Of a stretch of DNA of 34,970 nucleotides, positions 31,255-34,970 are shown in pieces (the stretch's first letter is position 1; every line of letters begins with the position of its first letter). This stretch comes from JAAFIP01 sp043747295. GTDB taxonomy: Bacteria; Pseudomonadota; Gammaproteobacteria; Burkholderiales; Burkholderiaceae_C. A program made the translations under genes and the position numbers. The DNA is taken from contig JAYTPK010000323.1 in assembly GCA_043747295.1 (NCBI GenBank), positions 1-34,970 of the forward strand, given 5' to 3'. Under the pieces are notes generated by a model. The model had not been told where the DNA came from. It saw nothing but the letters and a program-made list of their open reading frames with translations, and did no database searches.

Positions 31255-33645
31255 ATGAACGACCAACCGAATTTAGAATTTTCTTCCGGCGAAACCGACG
31301 ACAGCTTGAACCTGTCCACCTATGCCCAGCGCGCTTACCTTGAATACGCGCTTAGCGTGGTCAAAGGCCGTGCGCTGCCCGATGTATGCGATGGCCAAAA
31401 GCCCGTGCAGCGGCGCATTTTGTACAGTATGTCGCGCATGGGCCTGGGCTTTGGTGGGGCTAACGGCACATCGGGCGCCAAGCCGGTCAAGTCTGCCCGC
31501 GTTGTGGGCGACGTGCTGGGCCGCTTTCACCCGCATGGCGACCAGGCCGCCTACGACGCGCTGGTGCGCATGGCGCAAAACTTTAGCCAGCGTTACCCGC
31601 TGATCGACGGGCAGGGCAACTTTGGCAGCCGCGACGGTGACGGCGCAGCGGCCATGCGCTACACCGAGGCCCGCCTCTCGCGCATCACCAGTTTGTTGAT
31701 GGACGAGATCGACATGGGCACGGTCGACTTTATTGCTAACTACGACGGCTCCACCGAGGAGCCCAAGCAGTTGCCAGCACGCTTGCCGTTTAACATCATG
31801 AATGGTGCATCGGGCATTGCAGTGGGTTTGGCTACCGAGATACCCAGCCACAACCTGCGCGAAGTGGCCGATGCGTGTGTGGCGCTGATCAAAAGCCCCA
31901 AGCTGACTGACGAAGAGCTGTTCACCATCATCCCCGGGCCTGATTACGCCAACGGTGGCCAAATTATCAGCACGCCAGCAGACATAGCGGACGCTTACCG
32001 CACAGGCCGTGGCTCGCTCAAAGTGCGTGCGCGCTGGAAGATTGAAGATTTGGCCCGTGGCCAATGGCAACTCATCGTCACCGAGCTGCCGCCTGGCACC
32101 AGCACCGCCAAGGTGCTGGAAGAGATTGAAGAGATCACTAACCCCAAAGTTAAAGCGGGCAAAAAATCGCTCAGCCAAGACCAGGTGCAGCTCAAGGCCA
32201 GCATGCTGGCGCTGCTTGACGTAACGCGCGATGAAAGTAACAAAGACGCGGCAGTGCGCTTGGTGTTTGAGCCTAAAACCAGCAAGATCGAACAAAACGA
32301 TTTGATCACCGCGCTGCTGGCCCACACCAGCCTGGAGACCACAGCGCCAATCAACCTGACCGCTATCGGCATCGACGGCCGCCCCACGCTGAAGAGCCTG
32401 CGCCAGATGTTGATGGAGTGGATTGAGTTTAGGGCGCAGACGATAGAAAAGCGCTCGCGCCATCGCTTGGAGAAGGTGCTAGACCGCATCCATATTTTGG
32501 AAGGCCGTCAGATTGTTTTGCTGAACATCGACGAAGTGATCGCCATCATTCGCCAAAGCGACGAACCCAAAGCTGCGTTGATTGCACGCTTTAATTTGAG
32601 TGACCGTCAAGCTGAAGACATCTTAGAGATTCGCCTGCGCCAGTTAGCTCGTTTAGAAGCTATAAAGATCGAAACTGAGCTGAAAGAACTGCGCGACGAG
32701 CAAGGCAAGCTAGAAGAAATCATCGGCAGCCCGTCCACGCTGCGCCGACTGATGATCAAAGAAATTGAGGCCGATGCCAAGCAGTATGGCGACCCGGCCA
32801 AAGACCCGCGCCGCACGCTGATCCAGGCTGAGAAAAAGACCGTGGCCGAAGTCAAAATTATTGACGAACCCGTGACTGTGGTGGTGAGCGCCAAAGGCTG
32901 GGTGCGTGCACGCAGCGGCCACGGGCACGACGCGGCCAGCTTTGCCTTCAAGTCGGGTGATGATTTGTATGGCACCTTTGAATGCCGCACGGTGGACACG
33001 CTGCTGGCTTTTGGCAGCAACGGGCGTGTGTATTCGGTGGCCGTCAGCCTGCTGCCCGGTGCACGTGGTGACGGCCAGCCCATTACCACCTTGATCGAAC
33101 TGGAAAGCGGCACCTCGCTGATGCATTACTTTGCAGGCGCGGCTCAAGCGCAGCTGCTGGTCAGCGCCAGTGGTGGTTATGGCTTTATTGCCAGTGTGGA
33201 GAACATGATTTCACGCCAAAAAGCCGGTAAAGCGTTTATCACCTGCGGCGACGGCGAGGTGGTGTGCAAACCATCACCTTTGGAGCTAAATAGCACTGTA
33301 GTCCAAGTATCTATTGCTCAAGCAGCTATAAAAATCATAGTAGCCACGCATGTAGCCTGCGCCTCAACTGGTGGGCGTATTCTTACTTTTGAGATCAGCG
33401 AACTGAAAACCATGACCAATGGCGGGCGTGGTTTGATGTTGATTGACCTGGAGGCTAAAGATGCTTTGGCAGGTGCAGCGGCTTACACCCGCAGTGTCAA
33501 CATTATCGGCATTGGGCGCGGTGGCAAAGACCGTGCTGAACAATTAGAAATTCGCAGCCTGAACAACGCCCGGGCTGCACGGGGGCGCAAAGGTAAGGCG
33601 GCGGACCTGGGGTTTAAGCCTACTGGCGTGGTACGGGTGGAATAA
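31255..33645 (+). CDS. parC: DNA topoisomerase IV subunit A
   Basis: A 796-residue type IIA topoisomerase cleavage subunit. It starts at MNDQPNLEF (31255); an in-frame ATG 64 codons upstream overlaps the transglycosylase gene and adds unrelated residues. The breakage-reunion domain has HPHGDQAAYDAL (Gln97 and Asp101 at the quinolone-determining positions), IDGQGNFGSRDGDGAAAMRYTEARLS with catalytic Tyr136, and a long coiled-coil (DRQAEDILEIRLRQLARLEAIKIETELKEL). The C-terminal blades are present. At residues ~682-695 (VVQVSIAQAAIKII) the frame is encoded by a copy of the genome's 44-bp repeat (33297-33340), inserted in frame between blades. There is no visible ribosome-binding site. Confidence 0.95.
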   Translation: MNDQPNLEFSSGETDDSLNLSTYAQRAYLEYALSVVKGRALPDVCDGQKPVQRRILYSMSRMGLGFGGANGTSGAKPVKSARVVGDVLGRFHPHGDQAAYDALVRMAQNFSQRYPLIDGQGNFGSRDGDGAAAMRYTEARLSRITSLLMDEIDMGTVDFIANYDGSTEEPKQLPARLPFNIMNGASGIAVGLATEIPSHNLREVADACVALIKSPKLTDEELFTIIPGPDYANGGQIISTPADIADAYRTGRGSLKVRARWKIEDLARGQWQLIVTELPPGTSTAKVLEEIEEITNPKVKAGKKSLSQDQVQLKASMLALLDVTRDESNKDAAVRLVFEPKTSKIEQNDLITALLAHTSLETTAPINLTAIGIDGRPTLKSLRQMLMEWIEFRAQTIEKRSRHRLEKVLDRIHILEGRQIVLLNIDEVIAIIRQSDEPKAALIARFNLSDRQAEDILEIRLRQLARLEAIKIETELKELRDEQGKLEEIIGSPSTLRRLMIKEIEADAKQYGDPAKDPRRTLIQAEKKTVAEVKIIDEPVTVVVSAKGWVRARSGHGHDAASFAFKSGDDLYGTFECRTVDTLLAFGSNGRVYSVAVSLLPGARGDGQPITTLIELESGTSLMHYFAGAAQAQLLVSASGGYGFIASVENMISRQKAGKAFITCGDGEVVCKPSPLELNSTVVQVSIAQAAIKIIVATHVACASTGGRILTFEISELKTMTNGGRGLMLIDLEAKDALAGAAAYTRSVNIIGIGRGGKDRAEQLEIRSLNNARAARGRKGKAADLGFKPTGVVRVE
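33297..33340 (+). repeat. 44-bp dispersed repeat, copy G, within parC
   Basis: TGTAGTCCAAGTATCTATTG, then CTCAAGCAG and the terminal stem CTAT - AAAAATC - ATAG: 44 bases like all other copies. It differs from the consensus mainly at TTTAC to TCTAT. The parC frame passes through it with no stop. Confidence 0.93.
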
Positions 33646-33730
33646 TTTTCACTTGCACTATTGTGTAGTGTCGATTGGGTGTATCTCGAGTTTTGTTCTT
33701 TGCGTCTTTTGCTCTGCTTTAGTGCGTTGT

Positions 33731-33938
33731 ACTAGAACGCGCACTGCTGTGGCGTAGCACTATCGCCACCCGAACCACGGGCCCTGCGGGCAAGCATCTG
33801 CAGTGCTCACAATTTGGGTCAATGTGCAAACTCGCTGCGCTCAAACAAGCACATTGCCTGATCCAAATTGTTGCGTGCTTCGAGCCCGAAGTTCGAATCG
33901 GTGGAGACAGTGCTACGCCACATCAGCGCGCTTGTAGT
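33731..33938. repeat. Long nested imperfect inverted repeat
   Basis: Outer arms 33731-33770 and 33900-33938 share GTGGCGTAGCACT and flanking matches (GCGC before, CCACC after). Inner arms 33810-33827 and 33849-33870 share CAATTTGG-TCA and CAATGTGC. The whole ~208-bp unit could fold into one long hairpin. No open frame is convincing. It could be a MITE-like element, the remnant of a mobile element or a structured RNA. Confidence 0.75.
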
Positions 33939-33985
33939 GGGCTGATAGTGTTTGGGAATTTAAAACCAACCTAGAGAGCTATTCG

Positions 33986-34029
33986 CTACAAATATAATAG
34001 CTGCTTGAGTAGTAAATACTTGGACTACA
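33986..34029 (-). repeat. 44-bp dispersed repeat, copy H
   Basis: On the minus strand: TGTAGTCCAAGTATTTACTA, then CTCAAGCAG and the terminal stem CTAT - TATATTT - GTAG with a T-G wobble. It is downstream of parC in gene-poor sequence. The rest of 33646-34141 outside this copy and the nested inverted repeat has no gene that I can support; a 25-codon open frame at 34072 has no supporting signal. Confidence 0.92.
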
Positions 34030-34141
34030 AGCACTTTTCATTGGTAAAAGTGCTGTTTCTCTTTTTATCTAATGGCTTTTATGTTTGATCGCTTTGTTCA
34101 CCGTTTCAAGACGCGCCCCAACTTTGCTGACCCCAGTACTG

Positions 34142-34522
34142 CTAAGTGATCTCTGAGTTAGTTAGTACATCCCATATGCGTTCAGATGGTACTTTGGCAT
34201 AGACGATTAAGACATCCGCTGATCGCTCATTGTGCTGCCTAGTTGTTGCGATGAAAGGATGTAGGTCGGATTTTCAGCTGCTGTTCGCATCCGCGTCTGC
34301 TTCATATGCGATTATCGCGAGGAGTTTTCACGGACCAGTGATTTGTAGCCAATCGATTTGAATTCGTGGGGCGCTTTGATAAATGAAAGCTTGTTGCAGC
34401 GAACGAACCGGAGGATGCTGAAACCTGTTTCCTACGTCGAGAATTCTATAGCGCTCTACGCCTTTGGCCTGTAAATTTTGGACAACTATATACAGACCTT
34501 CCGTGAGATCTTGGTATGGCAT
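34142..34522 (-). pseudogene. Probable decayed gene, or 64-residue small protein plus unrelated frame
   Basis: An ATG at 34522 with an AGGAA site upstream starts a 64-codon open frame (MPYQDLTEGLYIVVQNL...) ending in TGA at 34330-34328. The same frame stays protein-like beyond this: KLLAIIAYEADADANSS, a second TGA (34276-34274), then KSDLHPFIATTRQHNERSAD and VLIVYAKVPSERIWDVLTNS, ending in TAG at 34144-34142. Two CGA-to-TGA changes would explain it. The alternative is that only the 64-residue protein is real. I do not recognise the family. Base composition is more AT-rich than in the genes to the left, suggesting an acquired segment. Confidence 0.45.
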
Positions 34523-34624
34523 GCTGGTTCCTATACGCTAGAACAATCAAAATAAGATGCTGCAGTGGTGACACCATAGAAATTCAAAGCCAGACTCGCC
34601 ACAGCGGTCACCTTGATTTTTTAG

Positions 34625-34970
34625 TTATGCTCTATTTTCGAATCGTGCCTGTACAGCTTTGATAATTTGGCTCCCAAGCTGCCGCGTGTTTAAAAAATTG
34701 CCATTGTCATTAAGGAGGCCGATATTGAGAGCACCTGCTAAATCTCGGAGAACGGGCTTAACAGGAACTACCAACTTACCATTAAATTCGACCTCAATGC
34801 TGCCGGACTCTAACTCTCTAACGATGCGGTCGCGAAAAGTAATTTCCTGAATGGATTTGATGTTGGCACGAATCCCGGGTTTCTTGACTATGCGGCTATA
34901 TGGAAGTGATAACTTGCCAGTAGCGTCAGCGACCATAAGTAAAAGAGCTTCGTCTTTTGGGACGTCAAGG
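34625..34970 (-). CDS. Unrecognised protein, N-terminus outside window
   Basis: The frame is open from the window's right edge to TAA at 34625. Protein-like sequence continues upstream of the in-frame ATG at 34936 (LDVPKDEALLLMVADATGK), so the real start lies outside. The visible ~115 residues include SLPYSRIVKKPGIRANIKS, a Glu/Val-rich strand region and a C-terminal NTRQLGSQIIKAVQARF helix. I cannot name the family. It is soluble, mixed alpha/beta in character, AT-richer than the core genes, and about 100 bases upstream of the probable decayed gene in the same direction. Confidence 0.65.
   Translation of the reverse strand, partial: LDVPKDEALLLMVADATGKLSLPYSRIVKKPGIRANIKSIQEITFRDRIVRELESGSIEVEFNGKLVVPVKPVLRDLAGALNIGLLNDNGNFLNTRQLGSQIIKAVQARFENRA

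Noticed and set aside
31273..32463. 396-codon minus-strand open frame within parC
   Set aside because: It is a shadow on the opposite strand of a well-supported topoisomerase gene, with His/Gln/Val-rich composition typical of such shadows.
33650..33680. Rho-independent terminator after parC
   Set aside because: CACTA/TAGTG can pair around TTGTG, but there is no T-run and the stem is only five base pairs.
1587..34029. CRISPR-like interpretation of the 44-bp repeats
   Set aside because: The copies are kilobases apart, in both orientations, without regular spacers or cas genes, so they are dispersed repeats.
34072..34149. 25-codon open frame (MAFMFDRFVHRF...)
   Set aside because: It is too short, without a ribosome-binding site or recognisable family; chance cannot be excluded.
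34328..34330. Selenocysteine or TGA recoding in the right-edge frame
   Set aside because: Many genes in the window end at TGA and no SECIS-like context is evident; gene decay or a short true protein is simpler.

Overview
The window reads as a chromosomal segment of a betaproteobacterium, most likely a member of the Comamonadaceae (Burkholderiales). This rests on the protein styles (ParE/ParC, Dxs, IspA, XseB, AroE, DsrE-like lipoprotein), on the moderate-to-high GC with Ala-rich proteins, and on a dispersed repeat family. It is a family-level inference from memory, not a search result. Nearly all of the window is densely packed, ordinary chromosomal coding sequence. The last ~0.8 kb, beyond parC, is more AT-rich and looks like the edge of an accessory region.

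Layout. (1) 1-1567, minus strand: aroE followed by a TetR regulator cut by the window start. (2) 1890-10218, plus: a 1993-residue thioester alpha-2-macroglobulin-like protein and penicillin-binding protein 1C, the classic periplasmic defence/repair pair. (3) 10222-13350, minus: a ketopantoate-reductase-like enzyme, a VOC protein, a MaoC hydratase and a class III CoA-transferase, forming a compact catabolic-looking operon, with a divergent FAD oxidoreductase at 13566-14741. (4) 14757-18821, minus: a PDZ-less trypsin-like protease, MoxR ATPase, DUF58 protein and BatA-like vWA protein in one probable operon. (5) 18898-20034, minus: an orphan Rieske oxygenase alpha subunit. (6) 20227-25424, plus: xseB-ispA-dxs, supplying isoprenoid precursors, then a 7TM-DISM protein with a degenerate GGDEF domain. 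(7) tRNA-Gly(CCC), a DsrE-like lipoprotein and an apparently exported methyltransferase. (8) 27123-33645, plus: parE, a small membrane protein, a GNAT acetyltransferase, a lytic transglycosylase and parC, so topoisomerase IV brackets three other genes, four of the junctions being overlapping or very short. (9) 33646-34970: a long nested inverted repeat, a last copy of the dispersed repeat, a probable decayed gene and a partial unknown gene.

The most notable signal is a dispersed 44-bp repeat present eight times. Every copy has exactly the same length and ends in a 4-bp stem, CTAT / ATAG, around a 7-nt loop whose sequence varies freely while the stem is kept (only G-T wobbles). Several copies sit a few tens of bases upstream of start codons. 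One copy lies inside the parC reading frame and is translated in frame. A second notable site is a perfect CTGT-N8-ACAG palindrome, the LexA (SOS) box consensus, directly upstream of parE. I found no CRISPR array, prophage, complete insertion sequence or recognised new defence system.
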